Positions 8,597 to 17,683 are shown, counted from the first letter of the stretch. The stretch is 64,000 nt of DNA from IDS-8 sp035304345 (GCA_035304345.1 DATGQE010000041.1:18211-82210); one strand, 5' to 3'. Numbers and translations are program-made. Notes: generated by a model from the sequence alone, not told the origin.

Positions 8597-8620
8597 ATGG
8601 GGTTCCGGCCTTGTCCGTGA
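8597..8620 (+). CDS. Possible 7-codon leader peptide
   Basis: ATG at 8597 has the best ribosome-binding site of the region (AGGGGGAG at 8583-8590, 6-nt spacing) but opens only MGFRPCP and a TGA at 8618-8620. That TGA overlaps the GTG start of the halogenase-like gene (8617), giving a GTGA coupling junction like those downstream. It could be a coupling leader peptide, or chance, or the trace of a frameshift at the true start. No homology can be claimed for seven codons. Confidence 0.3.
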   Translation: MGFRPCP

Positions 8621-10131
8621 GCGCGTTCTCCGTGCTCATCGTCGGCGGCGGCACGGCCGGCTGGATGACGGCGGCGGCCCTCTCCCGGCTCCTGCCGCCC
8701 GGCACCGCGGACATCACGCTGGTCGAATCGGAGGCCATCGGCACGGTGGGCGTCGGCGAAGCGACCGTGCCGCACATCCGCTTTTTCAACGCCAAGCTCG
8801 GCCTCGACGAGGCCGACTTCATGGCCCGCACCCGCGCCACCTTCAAGTTCGGCATCGAGTTCCACCACTGGGGCCGGCTCGGCGATCGCTACCTGCACCC
8901 GTTCGGCGCTTTCGGCGAGGACATCGCCGGCGTGCCCTTCCACCACTACTGGCTGCGTGCGCGCCGGACGGGTATCGCCCGCGACGAGCTGCAGGATTAC
9001 TCGCTGCCCGTCCTCGCGGCGCGCGCGAACAGGTTCTCCCGGCCTTCCCCCGACCCGGAGCACCCGCTCTCCAGGTTCTCCTACGCGTTCCAGTTCGATG
9101 CCGGCCTGTACGCGGCCTTCCTCAGGCGCTTCGCGGAAGCGCGCGGCGTCACGCGGCGCGAAGGCCGGATCGTTGACGTTACCCGGGACGCCGAAAGCGG
9201 CCGGGTGGCATCGGTCACGCTGGAGGGCGGGGAACGGCTCGCGGCCGACCTGTTCGTGGACTGCTCCGGCTTCCGCTCCCTGCTGCTCGGGCAGGCGCTG
9301 GGCGAGCCGTACGAGAGCTGGAGCGCCTGGCTGCCGTGCGATCGCGCGCTCGCGGTGCCCTGCGCGGGCGTCGGCCCGCTCACGCCCTACACCCGGGCCA
9401 TCGCGAAGGACGCCGGCTGGACCTGGCGCATCCCGCTGCAGCATCGTGTCGGCAACGGCCACGTGTACTCCAGCGCGTTCACCAGCGACGAGGCCGCGCT
9501 CGATACCCTGCTCGGGCACCTCGAATCGCCGCCCCTCGGCGAGCCGAGGCCGCTGCGCTTCACGCCCGGCAAGCGCCGGCGGCAGTGGTCGCACAACGTG
9601 GTCGCGATCGGGCTGTCGGCGGGCTTCCTCGAGCCGTTGGAGTCCACGAGCATCCACCTCATCCAGCTCGCGATCGGCTACCTGGTCGAGCTCTTCCCGC
9701 ATCGCGCGCCGGACCCGACGAGCGAGGCGGAATTCAATCGCATCATGGCGCTCGAATACGAGCGCGTCCGCGACTTCATCATCCTGCATTATCACGCGAC
9801 CGAGCGGGACGACACGGAGTTCTGGAACTACTGTCGCACGATGTCGGTCCCCGATACGCTCGCCCACCGGCTGGAGCTGTTCCGCGAACGCGGGGTGATT
9901 GCGCGCTACCGCGAAGGCATGTTCCTGGATCCGAGCTGGTACGCCGTGCTCTTCGGCCAGAACGTCGTCCCGCGCCGCTGGGACCCGGGCGCCGACGTCG
10001 TGAGCGATGCCGAGATCGCCGCGCTGCTCGAGCGCCTCACCGCCGAATACGCCCGCACCGTGGCGGCGATGCCGACGCACGAGGCGTTCCTCAAGCAGAT
10101 CGGCGCCCACCACGAGATGGCAGCCGCATGA
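8617..10131 (+). CDS. Tryptophan-halogenase-family flavoprotein 1
   Basis: Flavin-dependent halogenase family, 504 aa from GTG 8617 (TTG 8611 is an alternative). All signatures are present: FAD motif GGGTAG at 10-15, GVGEAT at 45-50, catalytic lysine K77 in TFKFGIEF (equivalent to K79 of PrnA), the halogenase motif WTWRIP in GWTWRIPLQH, and FLEPLESTS with the active-site glutamate. The family uses FADH2, O2 and halide to form HOCl/HOBr. Relatives beside TonB receptors in Brevundimonas and Xanthomonas are known to halogenate indole in vitro, but their natural substrate is unknown. No signal peptide. First gene of the run FDH1-FDH2-FDH3-GH9-FDH4. Whether it halogenates in vivo cannot be said. 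Confidence 0.88.
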   Translation: MSAFSVLIVGGGTAGWMTAAALSRLLPPGTADITLVESEAIGTVGVGEATVPHIRFFNAKLGLDEADFMARTRATFKFGIEFHHWGRLGDRYLHPFGAFGEDIAGVPFHHYWLRARRTGIARDELQDYSLPVLAARANRFSRPSPDPEHPLSRFSYAFQFDAGLYAAFLRRFAEARGVTRREGRIVDVTRDAESGRVASVTLEGGERLAADLFVDCSGFRSLLLGQALGEPYESWSAWLPCDRALAVPCAGVGPLTPYTRAIAKDAGWTWRIPLQHRVGNGHVYSSAFTSDEAALDTLLGHLESPPLGEPRPLRFTPGKRRRQWSHNVVAIGLSAGFLEPLESTSIHLIQLAIGYLVELFPHRAPDPTSEAEFNRIMALEYERVRDFIILHYHATERDDTEFWNYCRTMSVPDTLAHRLELFRERGVIARYREGMFLDPSWYAVLFGQNVVPRRWDPGADVVSDAEIAALLERLTAEYARTVAAMPTHEAFLKQIGAHHEMAAA

Positions 10132-11663
10132 GCGCTCCGGCCACAGCACCTGCCGCTCGGCGCATCGTGATCCTCGGCGACGGCGTGGCCGCGTGGATGA
10201 CCGCCGCCGCCCTCGCCGACGCGCTGGGGCCGTCCTGCCGCATCTTCGTGGTCGACCCGGGCAGCGGCCCGCCGGCCGATTTCGCGGGCGCCGATACCCT
10301 GCTGCCGCTCGCCGCCGCGCGCTTGCCCTTCCGGCGCGACGAAGACCGGCTGCTGTCCTCCGCGCGGGGGACGTTCGGCTGGGGCGTCGCGTTCGCCGGC
10401 TGGGCGGCCCCGGACCGCGCATGGTTCCTGCCGTTCGGCTCGATCGGCGCGAACCTCGGGCCGTTGCCGTTCCACCACATCGTGCTGCGCCTGCGCAGCG
10501 AAGGCCGGACCCCGCGACTCGCCGACTACTCGCTCCCGGCGCTGGCCGCGCAGGCCGGCCGCTTTGCCCGCCCGGTGACGGATGCGCGCTCCGTGCTGTC
10601 GACCTGTGCCTATGCCCTGCACCTCGATCTCGCGAGCCTCGCGGCCGCGCTCCGCGCGCGTGCCGAAGGCGCCGGGGTCGAACAGGCGCCGGCGCCCTTC
10701 GGGTCCGCCGAACGCACGGGCGCCGTCGTGGCCGCGGTGCGGACCGCCGACGGCACGCGGCTCACCGCCGACCTGTTCCTCGACTTGAGCGCCGGCGCGC
10801 GGCTCGCGGGCGACGGCGAGTGGGAGGACTGGTCGGCATGGCTCCCCTGCGACCGCGCGCTCGTCGCGCGGGTGCCGCGCCCGGCACCGCCGCCGCCGTA
10901 CGGCCTGGCGGAGGCGCACGCGGCGGGCTGGACGCGGCAACTGCCGCTTGCCGACGCCACGGCCGTCGTGTCCTGCTACCGTGCGGACGCCGGCGGCGAA
11001 GCGGCGGCGCTCGCGAGCCTCCGGCGCGCGGCCGGAAGCGCTTCCTTCGAACCGGACGCGGACGTGCCGCTCGCTTTCGGCCGCCGCCGCGAAGCCTGGC
11101 GCGGCAACTGCGTCGCGCTCGGACCGGCCGCGACCCTGGTCGATCCGCTCGTCGTGAGCAACCTGCACCTGCTTCAGACCGCACTCGCGCGCCTGCTCGA
11201 GCTCCTGCCCGCCGAAGCGCAATCCCCGGCGACGGCACGCGAATACAACCGCCGCACGGCCGCCGAGCTCGACAACGTCCGCGATCACGCCGCCGCGCTG
11301 TACCTGACCAACGGCCGCCGCGGCGAGCCGTTCTGGGACGAGTGCCGCACCCGTAAGCCGCCGGCCTCGCTGGATTACCGCATGCGGCTCTTCACCGGGC
11401 GCGGAAAGGTGGTGCTGTACGACGAGGAGCCGCTCGAGGAGGCGGCCTGGACCAGCCTGTTCGACGAGCAGGGCATCCGGCCCGCGCGCTGGCACCCGAT
11501 GGTCGACGGCCTGCCCGCCGTCGAGCTCGATGCGCACCTCGCACGCGTGCGCGCGATCATGATCGAGGAGCTGAAACGCATGCCGTTCCACGCCGATTAC
11601 CTCGCCCGCCTCGGTGCCGCCGGTGAGCAGCGGGCCGGCGCTTCCCGGGAGGTGACGCGGTGA
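10128..11663 (+). CDS. Degenerate tryptophan-halogenase paralogue 2 (probable pseudoenzyme)
   Basis: A 511-aa protein that aligns end to end with its neighbours but has lost every catalytic mark. The FAD loop reads LGDGVAAW instead of GGGTAGW. The GVGEAT stretch is gone. The lysine of TFK(x)GI is G84 in GTFGWGVAF. WxWxIP has become WTRQLP. FLEPLESTS has become LVDPLVVSN. Structural segments such as FLPFGSIGANLGPLPFHH, DWSAWLPCDRAL and REAWRGNCVALG remain, and the frame is intact over 1.5 kb, so it is maintained rather than decaying. ATGA overlap with FDH1 and GTGA overlap with FDH3 make it an integral operon member. A non-catalytic partner of FDH1 or FDH3 is a reasonable guess; retained FAD binding is doubtful. 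Confidence 0.85.
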   Translation: MSAPATAPAARRIVILGDGVAAWMTAAALADALGPSCRIFVVDPGSGPPADFAGADTLLPLAAARLPFRRDEDRLLSSARGTFGWGVAFAGWAAPDRAWFLPFGSIGANLGPLPFHHIVLRLRSEGRTPRLADYSLPALAAQAGRFARPVTDARSVLSTCAYALHLDLASLAAALRARAEGAGVEQAPAPFGSAERTGAVVAAVRTADGTRLTADLFLDLSAGARLAGDGEWEDWSAWLPCDRALVARVPRPAPPPPYGLAEAHAAGWTRQLPLADATAVVSCYRADAGGEAAALASLRRAAGSASFEPDADVPLAFGRRREAWRGNCVALGPAATLVDPLVVSNLHLLQTALARLLELLPAEAQSPATAREYNRRTAAELDNVRDHAAALYLTNGRRGEPFWDECRTRKPPASLDYRMRLFTGRGKVVLYDEEPLEEAAWTSLFDEQGIRPARWHPMVDGLPAVELDAHLARVRAIMIEELKRMPFHADYLARLGAAGEQRAGASREVTR

Positions 11664-13183
11664 ACACGAAGCCCGCCGTCCCGGAGTCGAACCGCATCCG
11701 GAGCATCCTCGTCGTCGGCGGCGGCTCCGCCGGCTGGATGACGGCAGCCGCGCTCGCCCGCGTGCTCGGGCCCGCGTACGCGCGCATCACGCTCGTCGAA
11801 TCCGAGCAGATCGGGACGGTCGGTGTCGGCGAAGCGACGATCCCGCAGATCGGGATCTTCAACCGGCTGCTCGGCATCGACGAGGACGAGTTCGTGCGGC
11901 GCACGAAGGGCAGCTTCAAGCTCGGCATCGAGTTCGTCAACTGGGGGCGCCAGGGCCACCGCTACTTCCATCCTTTCGGCACCTTCGGCCTCAACATGGA
12001 AGGCGTGTCCTTCCATGCCTACTGGCAGCGGCTGCGCCTCGCCGGCCAGGCGGCACCGCTTGCCGACTACTCCCTCATGGCGACGGCCGCCAAACGCAAC
12101 AAGTTCATGCGCCCGTTCGACGCCGGCAACTCGCCGCTTTCCTACATCGCCTACGCGTTCCACTTCGATGCCGGGCTGTACGCGCGCTTCCTCCGCGAGC
12201 TCGCCGAAGCGCGCGGCGTCGTGCGCCGCGAGGGCAGGATCGTCGCCGTGCACCAGCGTCCCGACGACGGCTTCATCGAATCCGTCCAGCTCGAGGACGG
12301 GGAACGGCTGTCGGCCGACCTGTTCATCGACTGCTCGGGATTCCGCGGGCTGCTCATCGAGCAGACGCTGAAAGCGGGTTTCGTCGACTGGTCGCAGTGG
12401 TTGCCGTGCGACCGCGCGCTCGCCGTGCCCTGCGAGAGCGTGCCGGAGCTCACGCCGTATACCCGGTCGACCGCGTTGACCGCCGGGTGGCAGTGGCGCA
12501 TCCCGCTGCAGCACCGGACCGGCAACGGTCACGTGTACTGCAGCGAGTACCTGAGCGACGACGAGGCGGCCTCGATGCTGCTCTCGAACCTCGACGCACC
12601 CGCGCGCGCGGAGCCTCGGCTCATCCGGTTCAAGACGGGCACGCGCCGGCGCCTGTGGGTGAAGAACTGCGTCGCCATCGGGCTCTCGTCCGGCTTCCTC
12701 GAGCCGCTGGAGTCGACCAGCCTCTGGATGGTGCAGAACGGCATCTCGCGACTGTTGTCGAACTTTCCCGATCGGTCCTTCTCGCCCGTCATCATCGACC
12801 GATACAATCGCGTCCTGGCCGAGGAGACGGAGCACATTCGCGACTTCATCATCCTCCATTACAAGGCGACCGAGCGCGAGGACACGCCGTTCTGGCGCTA
12901 CTGCCGGCACATGAGCATTCCGGAGCGGCTCGAGGAGAAGATGCGGGTCTACGCACACAACGGACGCACGTTCCGCGAGCACGAGGAGCTCTTCAACGAC
13001 ACGAGCTGGTTTGCGGTGCTGACCGGCCAGAGCGGCCCGCCGGAGACCTACGATCCCGTCGCCGACCTGCTCGACTTCGACGAAACGCGGGAGCGGCTGG
13101 AGCAGATCCGGGCCGCCGTCGCGAGCTCCGCGGACTACATGCCGGATCACCGGCGCTTCATCGAGGAGCACTGCGCGGCATGA
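11660..13183 (+). CDS. Tryptophan-halogenase-family flavoprotein 3
   Basis: A 507-aa flavin-dependent halogenase homologue with an intact active site: GGGSAG at 20-25, GVGEAT, K87 in SFKLGIEF, WQWRIP in GWQWRIPLQH and FLEPLESTS. It starts at GTG 11660 in a GTGA overlap with the FDH2 stop, with GGGAGG 7 nt upstream as ribosome-binding site. ATGA overlap with the GH9 gene that follows. It resembles FDH1 and FDH4 more than FDH2 and should be enzymatically competent. Substrate unknown; no signal peptide, so cytoplasmic. Confidence 0.88.
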   Translation: MNTKPAVPESNRIRSILVVGGGSAGWMTAAALARVLGPAYARITLVESEQIGTVGVGEATIPQIGIFNRLLGIDEDEFVRRTKGSFKLGIEFVNWGRQGHRYFHPFGTFGLNMEGVSFHAYWQRLRLAGQAAPLADYSLMATAAKRNKFMRPFDAGNSPLSYIAYAFHFDAGLYARFLRELAEARGVVRREGRIVAVHQRPDDGFIESVQLEDGERLSADLFIDCSGFRGLLIEQTLKAGFVDWSQWLPCDRALAVPCESVPELTPYTRSTALTAGWQWRIPLQHRTGNGHVYCSEYLSDDEAASMLLSNLDAPARAEPRLIRFKTGTRRRLWVKNCVAIGLSSGFLEPLESTSLWMVQNGISRLLSNFPDRSFSPVIIDRYNRVLAEETEHIRDFIILHYKATEREDTPFWRYCRHMSIPERLEEKMRVYAHNGRTFREHEELFNDTSWFAVLTGQSGPPETYDPVADLLDFDETRERLEQIRAAVASSADYMPDHRRFIEEHCAA

Positions 13184-15057
13184 GGCGCACGCCTCGCGGC
13201 AAGGATGGCGGGTACCGGGCTCGTTTCGCGGCCACGTGGCCGGTCCTCGCCGTCGCCGCGCTGCTTCCGGGCGCGCCGGAAGCCTTCGGCTGCGACGACG
13301 CGGTGTTCCTCAACCAGTCGGGCTTCTACGTCGCGGGCCCGAAACGGGCGGTGATCGCCGCCGCCGCGGATACGCCCCTGGAGTGGCAGCTCGTCGACGC
13401 GGACGGCAACGTCCGCGCACGCGGGCGGACTCGCGTGTACGGCAACGATCCGCTGTCCGGCCAGCACGTGCATCACGCGGACTTCGGCGACTTCACGGAA
13501 TCGGGCGCGGGCTTCCGCATCGTCGCCGGCTGCGCCCGGAGTCACCCGTTCCGCATCTCGCGCCTGCCGTTCGCGGCGCTCAAGCACGATGCGCTGCGCT
13601 ACTTCTACCACAGCCGCAGCGGCTCGCCGATCGAGGCGCAGTACGCCGGCGGCGCCGCCTGGGCACGCCCGGTCGCGCATGCGCCGGACGTCGCCACCTG
13701 CCGCGAGGACGTCGACCGGCACGGCAACCACTGGCCCGGTTGCGACTACGAGCTGGACGCGACCGGCGGCTGGTACGACGCGGGGGATCACGGCAAGTAC
13801 GTCGTGAACGGCGGCATCGCCGTGTGGACGCTGCTCGACTACTGGGAGCGCGAGCGACTTTTCGGCCGCCGGGAGGCGTTCGCCGACGGCAGGATGCACA
13901 TCCCCGAGTCCGGGAACGGCGTCAACGACCTGCTCGACGAAGCCCGCTTCGAGCTCGAGTTCCTGCTCGCGATGCAGGCACCGCCCGGCAGTACGGCGCG
14001 GGTGCCGGTCGGGGTGCGGCAAAGCGGCCCCGGGCTCACGTTCGAAGCCATCGATGCCTCCGGCATGGCGCATCACAAGCTCGCCGACCGGGAATGGACG
14101 CCCGCCCCGCTGCCCCCGCACGAGGCCGAGGAGCCGCGCGTCCTGTATCCCGTGAGCACCGCCGCGACGCTCAACCTCGCGGCCACCGCCGCCCAGTGCG
14201 CCCGCATCTGGCGCGGCATCGACGACGCGTTCGCCGGGCGCTGCCTCGATGCTGCCCGCCGTGCCTACGCGGCGGCGCTGCGCAACCCCGAGGTGTGGTT
14301 CATCGCGGATTTCAGCGGCAGCGGCATGTACGGCGATCGCGAGCTGTCGGACGAGTTCTTCTGGGCCGCCGCAGAGCTGTACGTCACCACCGGCGAGCCC
14401 GCGTACCGGCGTGCGGTCGTCGAGTCACCCTATTACGCCTCGCCCGTCGCGGCCGAGCCGAGCTGGGCGCGCGTCGCCCCGCTCGGCCTCGTCTCGCTCG
14501 CGCTCGCGCCGGAGCGGCTGGAGACCGACGAGCTGCAGGCAGTGCGCGGCAAGCTCGTGGAGGCGGCGCGCCGCTTTCGCGACGAGCGCGCGCGCGCCGG
14601 CTTCCGCGTGCCCTACGCCACCGCGAGCTATCGCTGGGGCTCGAACAGCAACGTGCTGAACCGCGCCATCCTGCTCGGGCTCGCGTTCGACTTCACGGGC
14701 GAGGCGGAATACCGCGATGCCGTGGTGGACGCCGTGGATTACCTGCTCGGCCGCAACCCGCTGGATCGCTCGTACGTGAGCGGTTACGGCGCCCGGCCGT
14801 TCACGAACCCGCATCACCGCTTCTGGGCACCGTCCGCGGGGCCGCGCTTTCCGCCGCCGCCGCCGGGCGTCCTGTCGGGAGGCCCGAACGCGGCGAGCCC
14901 GGCGGAGGACGTCGCCCGGGCGCTCGTGGCGCAGGGCTGCGCGCCCCAGGCCTGCTGGAGCGACGACTTCCGCGCGTATTCCCTGAACGAGGTGGCGATC
15001 AACTGGAACGCCCCGCTCGTGTGGGTGGCCGCGTTCCTGGACGACACCGCGCGATGA
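13180..15057 (+). CDS. GH9 glycosidase with N-terminal CelD_N domain, exported
   Basis: A 625-aa protein: signal peptide (about 1-36, core WPVLAVAALLPGA), an immunoglobulin-like CelD_N domain (about 42-130, beginning VFLNQSGFYVAGPKRA) and a GH9 (alpha/alpha)6 barrel. The catalytic base and its partner are D200 and D203 in GGWYDAGDHGKY; the proton donor is E604 in SLNEVAINWNAP; the NPHHR motif is also present. The family acts on beta-1,4-glucans, mostly as endoglucanase, some members as exo-enzymes. It is sandwiched between FDH3 and FDH4 by ATGA overlaps on both sides, so a polysaccharide hydrolase is translationally locked to halogenase-like flavoproteins. Probably periplasmic, acting on oligosaccharides imported by receptor 1; substrate unproven. 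Confidence 0.9.
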   Translation: MRRTPRGKDGGYRARFAATWPVLAVAALLPGAPEAFGCDDAVFLNQSGFYVAGPKRAVIAAAADTPLEWQLVDADGNVRARGRTRVYGNDPLSGQHVHHADFGDFTESGAGFRIVAGCARSHPFRISRLPFAALKHDALRYFYHSRSGSPIEAQYAGGAAWARPVAHAPDVATCREDVDRHGNHWPGCDYELDATGGWYDAGDHGKYVVNGGIAVWTLLDYWERERLFGRREAFADGRMHIPESGNGVNDLLDEARFELEFLLAMQAPPGSTARVPVGVRQSGPGLTFEAIDASGMAHHKLADREWTPAPLPPHEAEEPRVLYPVSTAATLNLAATAAQCARIWRGIDDAFAGRCLDAARRAYAAALRNPEVWFIADFSGSGMYGDRELSDEFFWAAAELYVTTGEPAYRRAVVESPYYASPVAAEPSWARVAPLGLVSLALAPERLETDELQAVRGKLVEAARRFRDERARAGFRVPYATASYRWGSNSNVLNRAILLGLAFDFTGEAEYRDAVVDAVDYLLGRNPLDRSYVSGYGARPFTNPHHRFWAPSAGPRFPPPPPGVLSGGPNAASPAEDVARALVAQGCAPQACWSDDFRAYSLNEVAINWNAPLVWVAAFLDDTAR

Positions 15058-16574
15058 CGGGGAACGCGCCCGCCGGCCGCATCGAGCGCATCGTCATCGT
15101 CGGCGGCGGCACGGCCGGCTGGATGGCCGCCGCGGCGCTGGGCCGGTTCCTGGGCCGCGGGGGGACGACGATCCGGCTCGTCGAGTCGGAAGAGATCGGC
15201 ACGGTCGGCGTCGGCGAATCCACGATCCCGCCGATCCGCAATTTCCTCCAGCTCCTGCGCATCGATGAGAACGATTTCGTGCGCCACGTGCAGGGGACGT
15301 TCAAGGTCGGCATCGAGTTCGTCGACTGGATGGGACCGGGCCATCGCTACCTGCACCCGTTCGGCTTATTCGGTGCCGACATCGAGGGTGTCCCGTTCCA
15401 CCAGTTCTTCCTCAAGGCACACGCACTCGGACAGGTGGAGTCGATCGAGCCGTTCGCCCTCACCGCCGTCGCGGCCCGCGCCGGCAAGTTCGGCGTCACC
15501 ATGGAGAAGGGATTCCCGTTCAATCACTGGGCGTACGCCTATCACTTCGATGCCACCCGGGTCGCGCGCTACCTGCGGCAGTACGCGGAGCGGCTCGGCG
15601 TCGAGCGCATCGAGGGTCGCGTCGTCGACGTGCATCTCGAGGGCGAGCGGGGCCTGATCGAGGCGCTGAGCCTCGCCGACGGGCGCCGCATCGAAGGCGA
15701 CCTGTTCATCGACTGCTCCGGTTTCCGCGCCCTGCTCATCGGCCAGGCGCTCGGTGTCGGGTACGAGGACTGGACGCACTGGCTGCCGTGCGACCGGGCG
15801 GTCGCCGTGCCCACGCGCAACGTGGGCGACCCGTTGCCGCACACGCGCTCGACCGCCCGCCGTGCCGGCTGGCAATGGCGCATACCCCTGCAGCACCGCA
15901 GCGGCAACGGGTACGTGTATGCGAGCGCCGAGATCGACGCGGACCAGGCTGCCGCGACGCTGCTCGATCACCTCGAAGGCGAGCCGCTCGCCGAGCCGCG
16001 CCACCTCTCGTTCGCGACCGGCCGGCGCCTCGAAGCCTGGCGCGGCAACTGCGTGGCCCTCGGCCTCGCGGCCGGCTTCCTCGAGCCCCTGGAGTCCACG
16101 GCGATTCACCTGACCCAGGCGGGCATCTCGAAGCTCCTCGCGCTGTTCCCGAACCGCGACTTCGATCCGGTCGAGATCGCGGAATACAACCGGCAGATGC
16201 GGGCGACGTTCGAGCAGGTGCGCGACTTCGTCGTGCTGCACTACAAGGCGAACGGCCGCGACGACTCCGAGCTGTGGCGCTACTGCCGTCACATGCCGGT
16301 TCCGGATTCCCTCCAGCACAAGCTCGATCTCTTCCGGGTCAGCGGCCGGTGCTTCCGCTACGAGGACGAGCTGTTCTCCGTCACGAGCTGGGTGGCCGTG
16401 TTCCTCGGGCAGGGCGTCTGGCCGCGCGGCTACGATAAAATCGTCGACTCGATGAGCGATACGGAGCTCCTCGATGTGCTCGGGCGCATGCGCGAGCGGA
16501 TCGCCCGCGTCGCGGCGGCCATGCCGACGCAGGCGGATTACATTCGCGCCCACTGCGCGGCACCGGCGGCCTGA
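15054..16574 (+). CDS. Tryptophan-halogenase-family flavoprotein 4
   Basis: A 506-aa halogenase homologue with all signatures: GGGTAG at 17-22, GVGEST, K84 in TFKVGIEF, WQWRIP in GWQWRIPLQH and FLEPLESTA. It starts by an ATGA overlap with the GH9 stop. It is the fourth family member in one transcription unit and the third with an intact active site. GVGEST in place of GVGEAT is a mild deviation seen only in this copy. Cytoplasmic; substrate unknown. Confidence 0.88.
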   Translation: MTGNAPAGRIERIVIVGGGTAGWMAAAALGRFLGRGGTTIRLVESEEIGTVGVGESTIPPIRNFLQLLRIDENDFVRHVQGTFKVGIEFVDWMGPGHRYLHPFGLFGADIEGVPFHQFFLKAHALGQVESIEPFALTAVAARAGKFGVTMEKGFPFNHWAYAYHFDATRVARYLRQYAERLGVERIEGRVVDVHLEGERGLIEALSLADGRRIEGDLFIDCSGFRALLIGQALGVGYEDWTHWLPCDRAVAVPTRNVGDPLPHTRSTARRAGWQWRIPLQHRSGNGYVYASAEIDADQAAATLLDHLEGEPLAEPRHLSFATGRRLEAWRGNCVALGLAAGFLEPLESTAIHLTQAGISKLLALFPNRDFDPVEIAEYNRQMRATFEQVRDFVVLHYKANGRDDSELWRYCRHMPVPDSLQHKLDLFRVSGRCFRYEDELFSVTSWVAVFLGQGVWPRGYDKIVDSMSDTELLDVLGRMRERIARVAAAMPTQADYIRAHCAAPAA

Positions 16575-16660
16575 CGCCGCCGCGCGGGTGACCCCCATGA
16601 TGCCCCGGGGCCTGGCAGGCGACTCCCGGGGGCGGCCCTGATCCCGAACCGGAGCGATTC

Positions 16661-17677
16661 ATGAACGTCAACGACAAGACCGGCAGCGCGGCCTGGACGG
16701 CCAACCCCGAGCGCTACGCGACGATGCGATACCGCCCGGCCGGCGCGAGCGGGCTGCGACTGCCCGCCGTCTCGCTCGGGCTGTGGCACAACTTCGGTTT
16801 CGTCGACGACCTCTACACGGCACGCGCCATCCTGCGCAAGGCATTCGACCTCGGCGTCGTGCACTGGGACGCGGCCAACAATTACGGTCCGCCGTACGGC
16901 TCGGCGGAGCAGAATCTCGGCCTGCTCCTCCGCTCCGACTTCGCCGCGCATCGCGACGAGCTCGTGATCGCGACCAAGGCCGGATTCGACATGTGGCCGG
17001 GTCCGTACGGCGTCGGCGGCAGCCGCAAGTACCTCGTTGCCAGCCTCGACCAGAGCCTGAAACGCCTCGGGCTCGAGTACGTCGACGTGTTCTATCACCA
17101 CCGGCCCGATCCCGACACGCCACTGGAGGAATCGCTGGGTGCGCTGCGGGACGTGATCCGCCAGGGCAAGGCGCTCTACGCCGGCGTCTCCAACTACGAC
17201 CCGGCGCTCACGCGCCAGGCGATCCGCTTCTTCCGGGAGGAGAAGGTGCCATTCGTGCTGCACCAGGCGCGCTACTCGCTCCTCGAGCGCAACGTGGAGG
17301 CAGGCCTGCTCGACGCGCTGGTCGAAGGCGGCGTCGGCTGTATCGCTTTCTCGCCGCTCGCCCAGGGCATGCTGACGAACCGCTACCTCGAGGGCATTCC
17401 ACCGGATTCGCGCGCCGCGAAGCCGTTCGGCTACCTTCGCGAGGAAACGGTGCAGGAGCGCCTGCCGGTCGTGCGCGCGCTGGCCGCCATTGCTGCCGAT
17501 CGCGGCCAGACGCTCGCGGAAATGGCGCTCTCGTGGCTGCTCACGCGCCCGGCCGTGTGCTCGGTGCTGGTCGGTGCGAGCTCGCCGGAGCAACTCGCGG
17601 AGAACGTGCGGGCGCTCGATGCGGCCCCGTTCTCCGAGGACGAGCTGTCCCGGATCGACGCCGCGCTCGGTCGCTGA
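16661..17677 (+). CDS. Aldo-keto reductase (YghZ/AKR14-like)
   Basis: NADPH-dependent aldo-keto reductase of 338 aa, (beta/alpha)8 barrel. The catalytic tetrad is visible: D and Y in WDAANNYGPPYG, K in IATKAGF and H in VFYHHRPD. The insert NYGPPYGSAE and the RYSLLER loop are typical of the YghZ (L-glyceraldehyde-3-phosphate reductase) group, which also reduces methylglyoxal and other short aldehydes. It lies 86 bp after FDH4 with its own GGAG ribosome-binding site and may be the last gene of that operon. It ends 6 bp from the convergent esterase gene. A specific sugar substrate is not evident. Confidence 0.85.
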   Translation: MNVNDKTGSAAWTANPERYATMRYRPAGASGLRLPAVSLGLWHNFGFVDDLYTARAILRKAFDLGVVHWDAANNYGPPYGSAEQNLGLLLRSDFAAHRDELVIATKAGFDMWPGPYGVGGSRKYLVASLDQSLKRLGLEYVDVFYHHRPDPDTPLEESLGALRDVIRQGKALYAGVSNYDPALTRQAIRFFREEKVPFVLHQARYSLLERNVEAGLLDALVEGGVGCIAFSPLAQGMLTNRYLEGIPPDSRAAKPFGYLREETVQERLPVVRALAAIAADRGQTLAEMALSWLLTRPAVCSVLVGASSPEQLAENVRALDAAPFSEDELSRIDAALGR

Positions 17678-17683
17678 AACGGG

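Noticed and set aside
8611..8616. TTG 8611 as start of FDH1
   Set aside because: Possible, but GTG 8617 two codons later gives the GTGA overlap used elsewhere in the operon; the difference is two residues.
11597..13171. 524-codon minus-strand frame opposite FDH3
   Set aside because: Mirror of the halogenase gene; similar shadows occur opposite FDH1, FDH2, FDH4 and FDH5, as expected for paralogues with the same codon bias.
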